A DNA stretch of 64,000 nt from positions 109,638 to 173,637 of the forward strand of contig NZ_JMLC01000002.1 in NCBI RefSeq assembly GCF_000686605.1. The letters run 5' to 3'. The stretch comes from Streptococcus sobrinus DSM 20742 = ATCC 33478. GTDB taxonomy: Bacteria > Bacillota > Bacilli > Lactobacillales > Streptococcaceae. Below, piece after piece: positions 9,814 through 20,256 of the stretch (its first letter is position 1; every line of letters begins with the position of its first letter). The notes under the pieces were generated by a model. The model did no database searches and was not told where the DNA came from. It saw nothing but the letters and a program-made list of their open reading frames with translations. The position numbers and the translations under genes are program-made.

Positions 9814-11538
9814 TTAGGCTTGACTTTGGGCGGTCTGCATCTTGTAGTAGACACCCTTGGCCTGCATGAGTTCCTGATGGTTGCCATGTTCAAAGATGTT
9901 ACCATCAACCATAACGAGGATGATATCGGCATTCTGGATGGTCGAGAGACGGTGGGCGATGATAAAGCTGGTCCGTCCCCGCATAAGCTTTTCAAAGGAA
10001 TCCTGAATCAGACTTTCGGTTCTGGTATCAATGGAGGAGGTGGCTTCGTCCAGTATCAAAATCTTAGGCACGGCCACGAAGATGCGGGCGATAGTCAGGA
10101 GTTGTCGCTGCCCTTGCGAGAGCGAGGCTCCAGCATCGGACAGATAGGTATCATAGCCGTCAGGAAGCTGCTTGATGAAGAAGTCGGCATTGGCTGCTTT
10201 GGCCGCTTCTACTACCAATTCACGGGTAGCATTGGGATGACCAAAGGCAATATTGTCGTGGATGGTAGCCTCTTGTAGCCAAGTATCCTGGAGGACCATC
10301 CCAATTTGCTTCCGCAAACTTTCCCGAGTATAGTTGGTTGTTGGTTGGTCGTCCAGAAGGATTTGGCCTGAATTGACCTCGTAAAATCTCATAAGCAGAT
10401 TGATAAGGGTGGACTTCCCAGCTCCGGTTGGTCCGACAATGGCCACTCGACTAGCAGCTGGTATGTCAATACTAAGATCTTTGATCAGAGTTTTATAGGG
10501 CGTGTAGCCAAAATTAACATGGTCAAAGGTCAGTCTTCCTTGAACCTGGTCGCTGGTGAGGATTTCTTGACCAGTTTCTTCTAGGCTATCTTGATCCAGC
10601 ACCTGGTAGAGGCGTTGGGCACAGGCTAGGGCCCCCTGCAATTCTGCCAAGACCGAAGAAATATCATTGAAGGGCTTGGTGTATTGGGTGACGTAGTTGA
10701 GAAAGGTCGTCAACTGCCCGATAGAGAAGGCTCCATTCATAATCCGAATGGCCCCTACTGCTGCCAAGAGGGCATAGATGAGGGCGTTGATAAAGCGGGT
10801 GGCAGGGTTGACCGTTGATGAGTAGAAAATGGCACTCTGAGAATAGTCAGCATAGGTTTCATTGACCTCAAAGAAATTCTCAATAAACTCATCTTGGGCA
10901 TTGAAGCTGTGAATCAAACTCTCTTGGTTAAGACTTTCCTCGATCAGCTGGGTTTGACGGCCACGAGACTGGGTCTGCTTTTGAAAGAGGGTAAAGGACT
11001 TGCGAGCGATAAAACGGGCTAGGAAGAGGGACAGCGGGGTCAGCAGCAAGACCAGAAGCATCATGATCCAATCAATCTTGGCCATGGTCACAAGAACCAC
11101 CAAGATGGTCAAGAGGCCAACAAAGAATTGGTTAAAGACCATGAGAAGGCCGTTGTTGAGCTGTTCGATGTCGGTTGTTACCCGACTGACCATATCACCG
11201 ACCGACTGACTGAGGGCAGAAATCGGTAGTTCATGAACCTTGTCGATAACCCTTTGTCGCAAATCCTGACTAAAGCCAAAGACCAGCTTGTTATAAATCA
11301 GAGGATTGAGGTATTGGATCAGGGTGTTAGCCCCGATAACCAGGAGCATTTTGAAGATAATTTCCCAAATCAGCTGACGATTGTTGGGGACCAAGACGGC
11401 ATCGACTGCATTCCCAATTAAGATTGGTAGATAGATGGTCAAGGCCACCTGCATACAAATACCGACAAGGGCCAAGGCTAGAAGGAACTTCTGCTTGGCG
11501 AAGTCTTTGACCAAACGTTTTAAGGGTGAGTGTGTCAT
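9814..11538 (-). CDS. Heterodimeric ABC exporter, subunit with catalytic Glu
   Basis: Type IV (multidrug-like) half-transporter of about 574 aa: six-helix domain to about residue 310, then a nucleotide-binding domain with Walker A GPTGAGKST and Walker B ILILDEATSS with the catalytic Glu. The signature is altered (SLSQGQRQ instead of LSGGQ), as in the canonical-Glu partner of heterodimers such as LmrCD or EfrAB. The ATG at 11538 overlaps the partner's stop (ATGA) and has AAGGAGG seven bases before it. Substrate unknown. Confidence 0.88.
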   Translation of the reverse strand: MTHSPLKRLVKDFAKQKFLLALALVGICMQVALTIYLPILIGNAVDAVLVPNNRQLIWEIIFKMLLVIGANTLIQYLNPLIYNKLVFGFSQDLRQRVIDKVHELPISALSQSVGDMVSRVTTDIEQLNNGLLMVFNQFFVGLLTILVVLVTMAKIDWIMMLLVLLLTPLSLFLARFIARKSFTLFQKQTQSRGRQTQLIEESLNQESLIHSFNAQDEFIENFFEVNETYADYSQSAIFYSSTVNPATRFINALIYALLAAVGAIRIMNGAFSIGQLTTFLNYVTQYTKPFNDISSVLAELQGALACAQRLYQVLDQDSLEETGQEILTSDQVQGRLTFDHVNFGYTPYKTLIKDLSIDIPAASRVAIVGPTGAGKSTLINLLMRFYEVNSGQILLDDQPTTNYTRESLRKQIGMVLQDTWLQEATIHDNIAFGHPNATRELVVEAAKAANADFFIKQLPDGYDTYLSDAGASLSQGQRQLLTIARIFVAVPKILILDEATSSIDTRTESLIQDSFEKLMRGRTSFIIAHRLSTIQNADIILVMVDGNIFEHGNHQELMQAKGVYYKMQTAQSQA

Positions 11539-13262
11539 GCTTGGTCCTCCTTGTGTTGCGAATAATGGATATCTTGGTAGGTTGGGCAATCAGCCAAGAG
11601 GCTTTGGTGACTGCCAAGACCGACTTGATTTCCCTTGTCCAAGACTAAAATCTTATCAGCCGACTTAAGGCTGTTGGTCCGTTGCGAAATTAGAATTAGG
11701 CTGGTTTTGAGCTCAGATTTGATGTCCTTAAGCAACTTGCTTTCGGTCAGATAATCCAGGGCTGATGTCGAGTCATCCAAAATCAGGATAGGAGCCTGTT
11801 TGAGGACGGCTCTGGCGATGGTCAAACGTTGCCGTTGACCGCCAGAGAAGTTACGGCCGAATTCCTTAACCTCGGAATCCAGCCCCTGCTCCTTCTCCTT
11901 AACGAAATCGCTGGCTTGAGCGATGTCCAGGGCCCACCAGAGCCGGTCATCAGAAACCTGACTGGTATCCATTCCCAGGGTTAAATTAGAGCGGATGGTC
12001 CCCTGAAAGAGTTCGGCCTTTTGCGGAACCAGACCGACCCATTCCCGCCATTGGGCTAGGTTGGCTGGGCTTTGGCCTTCTACAAAAATAGCTAACTGGC
12101 CTTCCTGAGCACGATAGAGGCCCATGATAAGCTGAACCAGGGTCGATTTCCCAGAACCAGTACCGCCGATAACCCCCAGAGTCTGGCCTTGATCCAGGCT
12201 CAGAGAAATATCATTAAGAGAGGGTCTGGCCGCTGTCGGATAGGTAAAGGTCATGTCGGAAATGGTCAAGACTTCTTTCTTATCAGCCTTTAGTAGGTCA
12301 ATACTATCGTTAAGATTTTCCTGCTTTTGCTCGAAAACTTCCTGAACCCGGCGGGCACTGATGAAGCTCTGGTTGAGATTGGTGACCATCATGGCCAATT
12401 TGAGCAATTCGGCCAGAATATTGAGCAGATAATTGACCAGGGCAATCAGAGACCCCTGAGTTAGCAAGTTTTCACCAATAGCTAGGTTTCCTTGCCAGAT
12501 AACAATGACCAGGGTACCATTAACAATCAGGAAGGTCAGAGGGCTGACCAGACTAGAGAGAAAGCCGGTTTTGATTTGGGCTCTGGTGTAGGACTGGTTG
12601 AGGTCAGCGAATTCTTGTTTAACCCTTTCGATTTGACCGAAGGCTCGGATGACCTGCATCCCTTCCAACTGCCCACGGGTCTTACTGACCAATCGGTCAG
12701 TCAATTTCCTGATAATGAGATAGAGAGGATTGACCAGGCGGGACATGATGTAAGTCAAAAGGAAAAGGAGGACAACCATGACCGCAAACCAGATGGTGAT
12801 TTTAGGGCTAATCAAGTAGGCCATGATAACCGAACCGAAAACGATAATCGGTGCTCGCAGGAAGAGCCGCAAAAATTGGTTGATACCGGTCTGGATTTGA
12901 TAGGTATCACTGGAAAGTCGGGTGACCAGACTGGCTGTCGTCAGGCGGTCCCTGCTTTCCTTGGGCAGCTTCATAATCTTCTTGTAAAGGTCCTTGGTCA
13001 GCTGCTTGGTGTAGCCTACTGCTGCTTTTGACGAATAATATTGAGCGGTAATGGAGACCAGGACCCCAAAAATAGCCAGACAGACCAAAAGGCCAATCAT
13101 CATAAAGAGGTGAGTGGTATCCTTATGAGGAATGGCCTTGTCGACTATCCTAGCGATGATAATAGGAACCAGCAATTCAAAGCTGGCCTCCAAAAGTTTG
13201 AAAAGGGGTCCGAGGAAGGTTTCCATGATATAACCCCGGAAGTATTTTAATAAGTCTTTCAT
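11535..13262 (-). CDS. Heterodimeric ABC exporter, degenerate-site subunit
   Basis: Partner of the next gene. 575 aa, N-terminal transmembrane domain followed by a nucleotide-binding domain with Walker A GGTGSGKST, intact signature FSGGQRQR, but Asp instead of the catalytic Glu (ILILDDSTSALD). This asymmetry defines heterodimeric exporters with one hydrolysis site. It follows the lysozyme-like gene by two bases, so it is probably at the distal end of the tdk-to-pvaA transcription unit or coupled to it. Confidence 0.88.
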   Translation of the reverse strand: MKDLLKYFRGYIMETFLGPLFKLLEASFELLVPIIIARIVDKAIPHKDTTHLFMMIGLLVCLAIFGVLVSITAQYYSSKAAVGYTKQLTKDLYKKIMKLPKESRDRLTTASLVTRLSSDTYQIQTGINQFLRLFLRAPIIVFGSVIMAYLISPKITIWFAVMVVLLFLLTYIMSRLVNPLYLIIRKLTDRLVSKTRGQLEGMQVIRAFGQIERVKQEFADLNQSYTRAQIKTGFLSSLVSPLTFLIVNGTLVIVIWQGNLAIGENLLTQGSLIALVNYLLNILAELLKLAMMVTNLNQSFISARRVQEVFEQKQENLNDSIDLLKADKKEVLTISDMTFTYPTAARPSLNDISLSLDQGQTLGVIGGTGSGKSTLVQLIMGLYRAQEGQLAIFVEGQSPANLAQWREWVGLVPQKAELFQGTIRSNLTLGMDTSQVSDDRLWWALDIAQASDFVKEKEQGLDSEVKEFGRNFSGGQRQRLTIARAVLKQAPILILDDSTSALDYLTESKLLKDIKSELKTSLILISQRTNSLKSADKILVLDKGNQVGLGSHQSLLADCPTYQDIHYSQHKEDQA

Positions 13263-13264
13263 TT

Positions 13265-13870
13265 CTATAACCTATCAACCAATCGAATCAGAAAAAGACT
13301 GAATTGAACTTGTTTGGCATAATAGTGATTACCGCCGTTGACATAGAGCTTCCCGCCACCGTAGAGGATGGAAACGGGATTGATATGGTAATAGGTCTTG
13401 CCAGTCTTATTGCCCAGGCTGGGAGCGACGACATCCTTGGAATAGGCCTTGGCCAACTGGATGGTGTTCTTGCCCCCTCTTTTAGAGACGTAATCAATGT
13501 AATTGGTCCCGAAATTATAGGCCTGGACGGCTGTCCAAGAATCGGTCTTGGCTGCCTGGGCCTTCTCTAAATTCTGGGCCAGAACCCTGGTGCCCTGCTT
13601 GATACTTTCCTTATTATCTCGAATGGACTTGGTGGTGCCGGTCGAGCTCTCGCTGGACTGCATGACATCGTCATCTTGGCCCTTGGTCTCGGTGTAAATC
13701 ACCGCCAGCACCAGGTCCTCATTGGTATCGTTATCATCTTCTGCTAAGACCTTCTCGACCAGGGGGCGATAGGCCAGGACACGTTTGACCGATTGGTAAA
13801 TCGTGACTCCCTTATAAATGGCCAGTAAGGCGATGAGCACATAGATGATGCGTCTAATTTTTTTAAACAT
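13265..13870 (-). CDS. Lysozyme-like cell-wall protein (PvaA family)
   Basis: 201-aa protein with an N-terminal membrane anchor (residues 7-27) and a bacterial lysozyme-like/transglycosylase domain related to pneumococcal vaccine antigen A. The presumed catalytic Glu is in VLAVIYTETKG, followed by the SSES and AYNFG-type motifs of the fold. It should act outside the membrane on peptidoglycan. Its place directly after glyA and the nucleoid-associated gene is the usual streptococcal order. Confidence 0.85.
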   Translation of the reverse strand: MFKKIRRIIYVLIALLAIYKGVTIYQSVKRVLAYRPLVEKVLAEDDNDTNEDLVLAVIYTETKGQDDDVMQSSESSTGTTKSIRDNKESIKQGTRVLAQNLEKAQAAKTDSWTAVQAYNFGTNYIDYVSKRGGKNTIQLAKAYSKDVVAPSLGNKTGKTYYHINPVSILYGGGKLYVNGGNHYYAKQVQFSLFLIRLVDRL

Positions 13871-13871
13871 A

Positions 13872-14849
13872 TTATTTGTTTTGAATATCCTCGATATTTT
13901 TGATTAGGATGGAATAGGTGCCATCATTATTTTGGATAAATTCAACCGATTCCGCGTCCTGATAGACGCCATTGGGAACAATCAGCTCAATGCCATTGGA
14001 GAGGGAGAGCTTCTGACTTTCCAACTTTTTAGATTGGCGAGAAACATCCACATCTGCTACCGGAATGGGCTCTGGTATGCTTTCCTTGAGCTGGTCGACA
14101 AAGGTCAGCCGAGCCGTCAGATTATCGTCAAAGAGCTGGTTGGCCAGTTTCTCAGGTGACAATTCCTGATCTTCTTCCAGGTTTTTGAAAATGGCTGATT
14201 TCATCTTGGATTGGAAATTAAAATCGTCCTTGTTGAAATCATCGGCCACCTTTTGGGCGGTCTTTTCCAGCTGTTTAATGGATTTATTGACCGACTGTTC
14301 AGGTTTGACCTTGAGCAGATTTTCCGAGAAATAATTGGCAAAGCTACCATTGTGCTTGATCCGCTTTTCAATCAGGTAATACTGCTTGCTCTGGCGATTG
14401 ATAACCAGGGCCTCATCAGGGGTCTGAGCTGCCGGAGGGAAATTATTTTGAGTGACCTTGAGCGGTTGCTCATCATCTCCCAGAATATGGGCCAGATTTT
14501 CCTTAAGAACAACCCGGAGGAAGGCGAAATGCTCCTGTCCTTCCTTGTCGAACTGGATGAAAATCAAGTCATTAGTCTTTTGATCCTCGCTGATGACGAA
14601 CTCTTCCTTCCATAGCTGGGCAATCTTGCGGGAGGATTCTAACAAATCGTCCCCCAGATTGGCAAGGAAGTCATTTTCAGGCCCAAAAACACCCCGCTTG
14701 GCATCGGCCGTGAAGACCTTGCTCAGCTTCTTGCGAAAGTAGTCATCCAAACTAGGTGTTAAGGTCAGAGGTTTATCAGCGAAGGCGATTTCGGTATCGT
14801 CAGGACTGAATTGGTGAATAATAATTTTCTTTAAATATAAATCTAGCAT
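13872..14849 (-). CDS. Nucleoid-associated protein (NdpA/YejK family)
   Basis: 325-aa cytoplasmic protein of the 37-kDa nucleoid-associated family, which in other bacteria binds DNA or nucleoids; its exact role in streptococci is unknown. The N-terminal pattern (IIIHQFSPDDTE...) and the long helical middle are typical. It begins one base past the glyA stop and ends one base before the lysozyme-like gene, so the three are surely cotranscribed. Confidence 0.85.
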   Translation of the reverse strand: MLDLYLKKIIIHQFSPDDTEIAFADKPLTLTPSLDDYFRKKLSKVFTADAKRGVFGPENDFLANLGDDLLESSRKIAQLWKEEFVISEDQKTNDLIFIQFDKEGQEHFAFLRVVLKENLAHILGDDEQPLKVTQNNFPPAAQTPDEALVINRQSKQYYLIEKRIKHNGSFANYFSENLLKVKPEQSVNKSIKQLEKTAQKVADDFNKDDFNFQSKMKSAIFKNLEEDQELSPEKLANQLFDDNLTARLTFVDQLKESIPEPIPVADVDVSRQSKKLESQKLSLSNGIELIVPNGVYQDAESVEFIQNNDGTYSILIKNIEDIQNK

Positions 14850-14850
14850 T

Positions 14851-16101
14851 TTAGTAAAGTGGGAAAGCGTCGGTTAGTCGCTTAACATCCTGGCGGATTC
14901 GGTCTAGGGCAGCCTCATCCTCGTGATTCTCCAAGGCTTCTATCATCAGTTCAGTAATCTTGGTGCTTTCAGCGACACCCATACCACGACTGGTGATGGC
15001 TGGACTACCGATGCGAATACCAGAGGTCTTAAAAGGTGATAGGGTTTCAAAAGGAATGCTGTTCTTGTTGAGGGTGATGTTGACCCCTTCCAAGATATTT
15101 TGAGCCAACTTGCCATTTTCCACTACCTTGGTTACATCAACCAGGAAGACATGGTTGTCGGTTCCGCCTGAAATGACATGGAAGTCTGGATGCTGACCAA
15201 AGACATCTGCCATAGCCTTGGCATTCTTGATGACATTTTGACCGTAGTCCTTGAAAGCAGGATCCAGGGCTTCTTTTAGTGCAACAGCCTTGGCAGCGAT
15301 AACGTGTTCCAGAGGACCACCCTGCAATCCAGGGAAGACTGCTGAATTAAGCTTCTTAGCCAAGGCTTCATCATTGGTCAAAATCAAGCCACCACGCGGA
15401 CCACGCAGGGTCTTGTGGGTGGTTGTTGTGGTTACGTGGGCGTAAGGCACAGGACTAGGATGGAGACCAGCAGCCACCAAGCCAGCGATATGAGCCATAT
15501 CAACCATGAGATAGGCACCAACCTGGTCAGCAATCTGACGGAACTTGACAAAATCAATGGTCCGCGAATAGGCCGACGCTCCCGCTACAATCAATTTGGG
15601 TTGATGTTGCAGGGCCAGTTCTTTGATTTGCTCATAGTCCAGCTCTTCTGTTTCCTTGTTAACATTGTAAGCCACAAAATTATAGGTCTTACCTGAGAAA
15701 GAAACAGGTGAGCCGTGGGTCAGGTGACCTCCGGCTGACAAATCCATACCCATGACGGTATCGCCAGGTTGAATCAGAGCCATATAGGCAGCCGCATTAG
15801 CCTGGGAGCCCGAATGGGGTTGGACATTGGCGAATTTGGCACCAAAGAGTTCCTTGGCCCGCTCGATAGCTAGGTTTTCAACCACGTCGACAATGTCGGT
15901 CCCACCATAATAGCGTTTGCCTGGATAACCTTCGGCATACTTGTTGGTCAAGACAGAACCTTGGGCCGCCATAACGGCCTTAGAAACAACATTTTCTGAA
16001 GCAATCAACTCGATGTTGTTTTGCTGGCGGTCCTCTTCTTTAGCGATGGCCTGCCAGAGCTCTGGATCGAAGGCCTTATAGTCTTCTTTGTCAAAAATCA
16101 T
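14851..16101 (-). CDS. glyA: Serine hydroxymethyltransferase
   Basis: PLP enzyme interconverting serine and glycine with transfer of a one-carbon unit to tetrahydrofolate. At 416 aa it is full length. The PLP-binding Lys is in [14 protein letters not shown], and the substrate-binding ELIASEN and [10 protein letters not shown] motifs are near the N-terminus. GTGAGG lies upstream of the ATG. A 250-bp gap containing a repeat-like hairpin separates it from the upstream GNAT gene. Confidence 0.96.
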   Translation of the reverse strand: MIFDKEDYKAFDPELWQAIAKEEDRQQNNIELIASENVVSKAVMAAQGSVLTNKYAEGYPGKRYYGGTDIVDVVENLAIERAKELFGAKFANVQPHSGSQANAAAYMALIQPGDTVMGMDLSAGGHLTHGSPVSFSGKTYNFVAYNVNKETEELDYEQIKELALQHQPKLIVAGASAYSRTIDFVKFRQIADQVGAYLMVDMAHIAGLVAAGLHPSPVPYAHVTTTTTHKTLRGPRGGLILTNDEALAKKLNSAVFPGLQGGPLEHVIAAKAVALKEALDPAFKDYGQNVIKNAKAMADVFGQHPDFHVISGGTDNHVFLVDVTKVVENGKLAQNILEGVNITLNKNSIPFETLSPFKTSGIRIGSPAITSRGMGVAESTKITELMIEALENHEDEAALDRIRQDVKRLTDAFPLY

Positions 16102-16133
16102 AAAATTACCTCACGGATGTCAAAAAGTGTTAT

Positions 16134-16190
16134 TGCGATTGAGACAGAAATCGGTAGAACAAAAAGCCACCAACTTCTGTCTCAATCTCA
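16134..16190. repeat. Hairpin repeat upstream of glyA
   Basis: Inverted repeat GATTGAGACAGAA / TTCTGTCTCAATC enclosing about 25 bases. It resembles the GTGGGACAGAAAT hairpins seen in the intergenic repeats at 25.3 and 35.1 kb. It could act as a terminator or mRNA-end stabiliser between the GNAT gene and glyA. Confidence 0.5.
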
Positions 16191-16350
16191 TCTTTTAGGG
16201 TTTGAGGCTGCTGGCCTAAACCAAAAATATTTAGTTTAGAATCTAAAAACAGCTACCTTGGCGATTAGCCAGGTTGACCTCTATCCCATAAAATTTCGAG
16301 GGATGAGAGTTGCCCAACCAGAATTTTAGAGCGAGTCAAACTCCATATAT

Positions 16351-16785
16351 TCACTCCACAGTTTTAATAAAGCGTTTCTGGAGTTTGTCTCCATTGTATC
16401 CAATTTTTCTATAAAAAGCATGGGCAGACTGGCGTTGGGCACTTGAATGTAGTCGAATAAAGGCATAGCTTCTGCTTTTAGCCTGAGCTTCTAGAGCCTG
16501 CATCAATCTTTTGCCAATCCCCTGATTTTGGTAGTCGGGCAAAACTGCAAGTCCCAAGATATTCAAAGCAGTTTCAGAGTAAAGTGTGTCAAAAACTTCT
16601 GCATGAACATAACCCAACAAACGACCACTACTTGGGTCTTCAAAGCCTAGAAGGATATGATGGTCATCCCCTAAGAGCTTCTTTAATTGTTGCTGGGTCA
16701 GGTCCAAGGGAAACTGATAACCTAAGGCCAACTCATTGATAGCTTGAAGGGCCTCGGCATCTGAAAGTGCTAATGGTCTTAACAT
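16351..16785 (-). CDS. GNAT-family N-acetyltransferase
   Basis: 144-aa acetyltransferase with the acetyl-CoA-binding motif A in LAVLPDYQNQGIGKRLM (Q-x-x-G-I-G/K) followed by the ARxxAHAFYRKIGY-type C-terminal motif. The acceptor is unknown. GGAGG lies seven bases before the ATG. It sits 16 bp after tsaC in the prfA cluster, as in other streptococci. Confidence 0.88.
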   Translation of the reverse strand: MLRPLALSDAEALQAINELALGYQFPLDLTQQQLKKLLGDDHHILLGFEDPSSGRLLGYVHAEVFDTLYSETALNILGLAVLPDYQNQGIGKRLMQALEAQAKSRSYAFIRLHSSAQRQSAHAFYRKIGYNGDKLQKRFIKTVE

Positions 16786-16801
16786 ATGCCAACCTCCTAG
16801 A

Positions 16802-17401
16802 CTAGAAATTCAATTCTGGGACTGCCTCCAGCAGGTCTTCCTGACTAATGGCCCCCTGGCGGAGGATTTTAGCCTGAACTCCAGATAAATCAAGGATGGT
16901 TGAATCCAAACCTTGGATAGCTGAATCATCTGCCAGTCCACTGACCTGCTGACTAAAATCTGTCATAATATCCGCAAAAATCTTGCCAGATGCTTGACCA
17001 GATAAATTGGCCGAAGGCCCAACTAGGGGGCCAAATTCGGCAATCAATTCTTGAGTGACAGGGTGATTTGGCAGCCGAAAGCCAACAGTATCTAGGCCGA
17101 AATTCACCCAGACAGGGACTCGGTCATTGGCCTTGAGAATAATAGTCAAAGGGCCCGGCAAAAAAGTCTGATAGAGCTTTCTCAGATAGCTGGGCTGATC
17201 CTGACTGTAGGCCAAAATATCCTGATAAGAGGCCACATTTAGGTTCATAGCCTTGTCTGTTGGCCGCCCCTTGAGGGTATAGACCTGCTGAACGGCTTTC
17301 TGGTCCAAGGCCCTAGCAAAGAGACCATAGACGGTCTCGGTCGGCAGAACGACTACTCCTCCATTTGCCAAAATCGTTTTAAGAGGCTCTAGGTTAGCCA
17401 T
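16802..17401 (-). CDS. tsaC: L-threonylcarbamoyladenylate synthase (TsaC/Sua5/YwlC)
   Basis: Makes threonylcarbamoyl-AMP from threonine, bicarbonate and ATP for the universal t6A37 tRNA modification. The family signature VVVLPTETVYGLFARA is at the N-terminus and KGRPTDKAMNL and GPSANLSG follow. I place the start at 17401, where ATGGCTAA overlaps the prmC stop by 8 bp. At 199 aa it is the single-domain TsaC length without the Sua5 tail. Confidence 0.9.
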   Translation of the reverse strand: MANLEPLKTILANGGVVVLPTETVYGLFARALDQKAVQQVYTLKGRPTDKAMNLNVASYQDILAYSQDQPSYLRKLYQTFLPGPLTIILKANDRVPVWVNFGLDTVGFRLPNHPVTQELIAEFGPLVGPSANLSGQASGKIFADIMTDFSQQVSGLADDSAIQGLDSTILDLSGVQAKILRQGAISQEDLLEAVPELNF

Positions 17402-18224
17402 TATCGACCACCACCATCCTGTCTTGACCAAATTGGTCGGGTAAAACCCTGACCCGCTTGTCTGGGAAGACCTTTTGGAAAATCTGGGAAACTATTTGAC
17501 CCTGCTTATAGCCAATTTCCAAATAAATCTTGCCAGAGGGCTTGAGATATTTCCCAGTCTGGTCAGCGATTTTTCGGTAAATAGCCAATCCCTCCTCGTC
17601 CGCAAAGAGAGCCAGATGAGGTTCAGAATTCAAGACATTGAGCCCAACCTCATGCTTGTCCGCCTCAGAAATATAGGGCGGATTGCTGGCGATGATATCA
17701 AAGCTTCCCGAAAGCTGGCTGAAGACATCCGACTGCTGGAAATCAACCACAACTTGGTTCGCTTGGGCATTTTCCCTTGCTAGACTGAGGGCTTTCTGAG
17801 AAATATCAGAAGCCTGTACCTGCCAATCTGGTCGACTGTGAGCCAGGGCAATGGCAATGGCCCCGCTGCCTGTTCCCAGATCTAGCAAATCAACTTGCTC
17901 TGCCTCATTTTCAGCCAAAATCAAATCAACCAATTCAGCTGTTTCAGGCCTAGGTATCAATACTCGCTCGTCTACTTTGAACCTCAGGTCATGAAAAACC
18001 TCGTGACCAATAATGTACTGGGCAGGTTCATGAGCCAGAAGGCGGTCGGCGATTCTCTCAATAAGCTGCCTATCCTCCTGACTGACTTCCTGCCTTAAGA
18101 GCAGGGTAAACTCGGTAAAGTCAAGTTTTTTGAGATTTCTAAAGGTGAAGGTCAGACTTTCCGGCTCCTCATGAGCTTTTTCCAGCTCCAGCTCGTAACG
18201 GAGAAATAATTGGACGTAGGTCAT
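17394..18224 (-). CDS. prmC: Peptide chain release factor N5-glutamine methyltransferase PrmC
   Basis: Methylates the Gln of the GGQ motif in RF1 and RF2. 276 aa: N-terminal helical domain, then a SAM-dependent methyltransferase domain with [13 protein letters not shown] and the substrate-binding NPPYI motif. Its start overlaps the prfA stop (ATGA), putting the enzyme next to its substrate's gene. Confidence 0.95.
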   Translation of the reverse strand: MTYVQLFLRYELELEKAHEEPESLTFTFRNLKKLDFTEFTLLLRQEVSQEDRQLIERIADRLLAHEPAQYIIGHEVFHDLRFKVDERVLIPRPETAELVDLILAENEAEQVDLLDLGTGSGAIAIALAHSRPDWQVQASDISQKALSLARENAQANQVVVDFQQSDVFSQLSGSFDIIASNPPYISEADKHEVGLNVLNSEPHLALFADEEGLAIYRKIADQTGKYLKPSGKIYLEIGYKQGQIVSQIFQKVFPDKRVRVLPDQFGQDRMVVVDNG

Positions 18225-19300
18225 TGAGCTAGCTCTTCCAGTTTCTTGGTTTGGTCATAGAGAACCAGGGCATCAATCACTTCATCCATCTTGCCAGAGA
18301 GAATAGTGTCCAGCTTTTGCAGAGTTAGACCGATGCGGTGGTCGGTCACCCGATTTTGTGGGAAGTTATAGGTGCGAATCCGCTCAGAGCGGTCACCGGT
18401 ACCGATGGTCGATTTCCGTTCGGCATCCTGCTCATCCTGAGCAATCTGAGCAAAGTGGTCAGCCACCCGAGCTCGGATAATTTTTATAGCCTTATCACGG
18501 TTCTTCTGCTGGGTCCGCTCTTCCTGCATTTCAACCTTGATACCGGTTGGAATATGGACCATTCGGACCGCTGTCGCTACCTTATTGACGTTCTGTCCAC
18601 CAGCACCGGAGGCGTGGTAGATGTCGACTCGCAAGTCTTTAGGGTCAATGTCGTACTCCACTTCTTCCACTTCTGGCATGACCAGAACCGTAGCGGTTGA
18701 GGTGTGGACCCGTCCCTGACTTTCGGTGACAGGAACCCGTTGCACACGGTGAGCACCCGATTCATACTTGAGCTTGGAATAAACGGATTGACCAGATACC
18801 ATAGCGACGACTTCTTTAATGCCGCCAACTCCATTGTAGGAGGCTTCCATGACTTCGAAACGCCAGCCCTGACTTTCGGCATACTTCTGGTACATATTGA
18901 GCAGGTCGCCGGCAAATAGGGCGGCTTCATCACCACCAGCAGCCCCGCGGATTTCGAGGATGATATTCTTATCGTCGTTTGGATCCTTAGGCAGAAGCAA
19001 GATTTTCATCTTTTCTTCGTAGTCTTCCTTGGCTATCTTAGAGTCCTTGAGTTCTTCCTTAGCCATCTCTTCCAGTTCGGGGTCGCCTCCGGCCTCTTTA
19101 ATCATCTCTTCTGCATCAGAGATGGCTTGCAGGACCTGCTTGTACTCCCGATAAACAGTCACAGTTTCGCGGCTTGAGGCTTCTTCTCGTGAGAGCTGCA
19201 TAAAGCGTTTTGTATCAGAGACCACATCAGGGTCACTGAGCAATTCGCCCAACTCCTCGTAGCGGTCCTCCACCGCCTGTAATTGATCATAGATATTCAT
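18221..19300 (-). CDS. prfA: Peptide chain release factor 1
   Basis: Terminates translation at UAA and UAG. 359 aa with the universal GGQ in [12 protein letters not shown] and the [12 protein letters not shown] region that includes the family's codon-recognition loop. The start overlaps the tdk stop by 4 bp (ATGA). The amber codon in pnuC of this window would be read by this factor. Confidence 0.97.
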   Translation of the reverse strand: MNIYDQLQAVEDRYEELGELLSDPDVVSDTKRFMQLSREEASSRETVTVYREYKQVLQAISDAEEMIKEAGGDPELEEMAKEELKDSKIAKEDYEEKMKILLLPKDPNDDKNIILEIRGAAGGDEAALFAGDLLNMYQKYAESQGWRFEVMEASYNGVGGIKEVVAMVSGQSVYSKLKYESGAHRVQRVPVTESQGRVHTSTATVLVMPEVEEVEYDIDPKDLRVDIYHASGAGGQNVNKVATAVRMVHIPTGIKVEMQEERTQQKNRDKAIKIIRARVADHFAQIAQDEQDAERKSTIGTGDRSERIRTYNFPQNRVTDHRIGLTLQKLDTILSGKMDEVIDALVLYDQTKKLEELAQ

Positions 19301-19890
19301 TCGTCCTGATTCTTCTCACTTTCTAGTTGCGGATGATAATAATGCTTGCGACAGACAGAGACATAGGTCTCGTTACCACCGATTTGGACCTGCTGGCCCT
19401 CGTAAACAGGCTGGCCGTCTTTCATGCGTAAGACCATGGTGGCCTTCTTGCTACAGTATTGGCAGATGGTCTTGATTTCTTCGATTTTATCCGCCAGGAG
19501 CAAGAGCTCTCTGGACCCTTCAAAAAGGTGATTGCGGAAATCGTTTTTAAGACCAAAGGCCATGACAGGGACATCCAGTTCATCAACTACTCTGGCTAAA
19601 TCAAAAACATTACCCTTGGTCAGAAATTGACATTCATCCACCAAAACGCAAAATGGCTTGTCTGGCAAATTTTCAATATAACCAAAAATGTCGGTATCGC
19701 TAGAAATCGGCTTAGCCTGACGCTTGAGGCCAATCCGACTGGAAACCCAGCCGATGCCATCCCGAGTATCCAGAGCCGAGGTCAGGAGAACGACCGGCTT
19801 GCCCTGCTCCTCATAGTTGTAAGCAACCTTGAGAATCTCAATGGATTTCCCCGAATTCATAGTCCCATAGCGATAGTATAACTGTGCCAA
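19297..19890 (-). CDS. tdk: Thymidine kinase
   Basis: Type II thymidine kinase for thymidine salvage. P-loop GTMNSGKS at the N-terminus, the lasso-type DECQFL catalytic segment, and zinc-binding cysteines (CQYC and CRKH). I prefer the TTG at 19890: it gives the family's usual [14 protein letters not shown] beginning and has an AGGA site at good distance, whereas the ATG at 19899 has AGG directly adjoining it. First gene of the prfA cluster. Confidence 0.92.
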   Translation of the reverse strand: MAQLYYRYGTMNSGKSIEILKVAYNYEEQGKPVVLLTSALDTRDGIGWVSSRIGLKRQAKPISSDTDIFGYIENLPDKPFCVLVDECQFLTKGNVFDLARVVDELDVPVMAFGLKNDFRNHLFEGSRELLLLADKIEEIKTICQYCSKKATMVLRMKDGQPVYEGQQVQIGGNETYVSVCRKHYYHPQLESEKNQDE

Positions 19891-19899
19891 AATCTTCAT

Positions 19900-20256
19900 C
19901 CTGTCTAAAACGTTAATGGTACTATTTTACCATAAAATGCCAGCCATTGGCAGGGGCTAATAATCAAGAAAACTCTTACATAATAAAGCAAAATCATGTT
20001 TTTGTTCCCAGGAGCTTGCGGCTCCTAGACTTTGCTTGGCAAAACTAAGTTGAGTGCACTAAACTTTTTTAAAAACCATGGCCAAGAGTTATTCGAGACT
20101 AATCCTCACCCTAGCTCAAACTGCTTTGATAGCACTACACTCGCCCTCGTCCAAACCAAGTCGTCTTGGTAAAATTAATAAGAACCTGACCCGATGGCTA
20201 AGTTCCTAATCGAATATTTAATGCTAACTTTTATAGCTAAGTCAATAGTTTTACTC
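19900..20256. other. Intergenic region, no gene seen
   Basis: A possible tdk -10 (GGTAAAAT) is near 19927-19935. A small hairpin AGGAGC / GCTCCT lies at about 20011-20027 and ACCAAG / CTTGGT at about 20155-20171. No open frame with convincing composition. Confidence 0.35.
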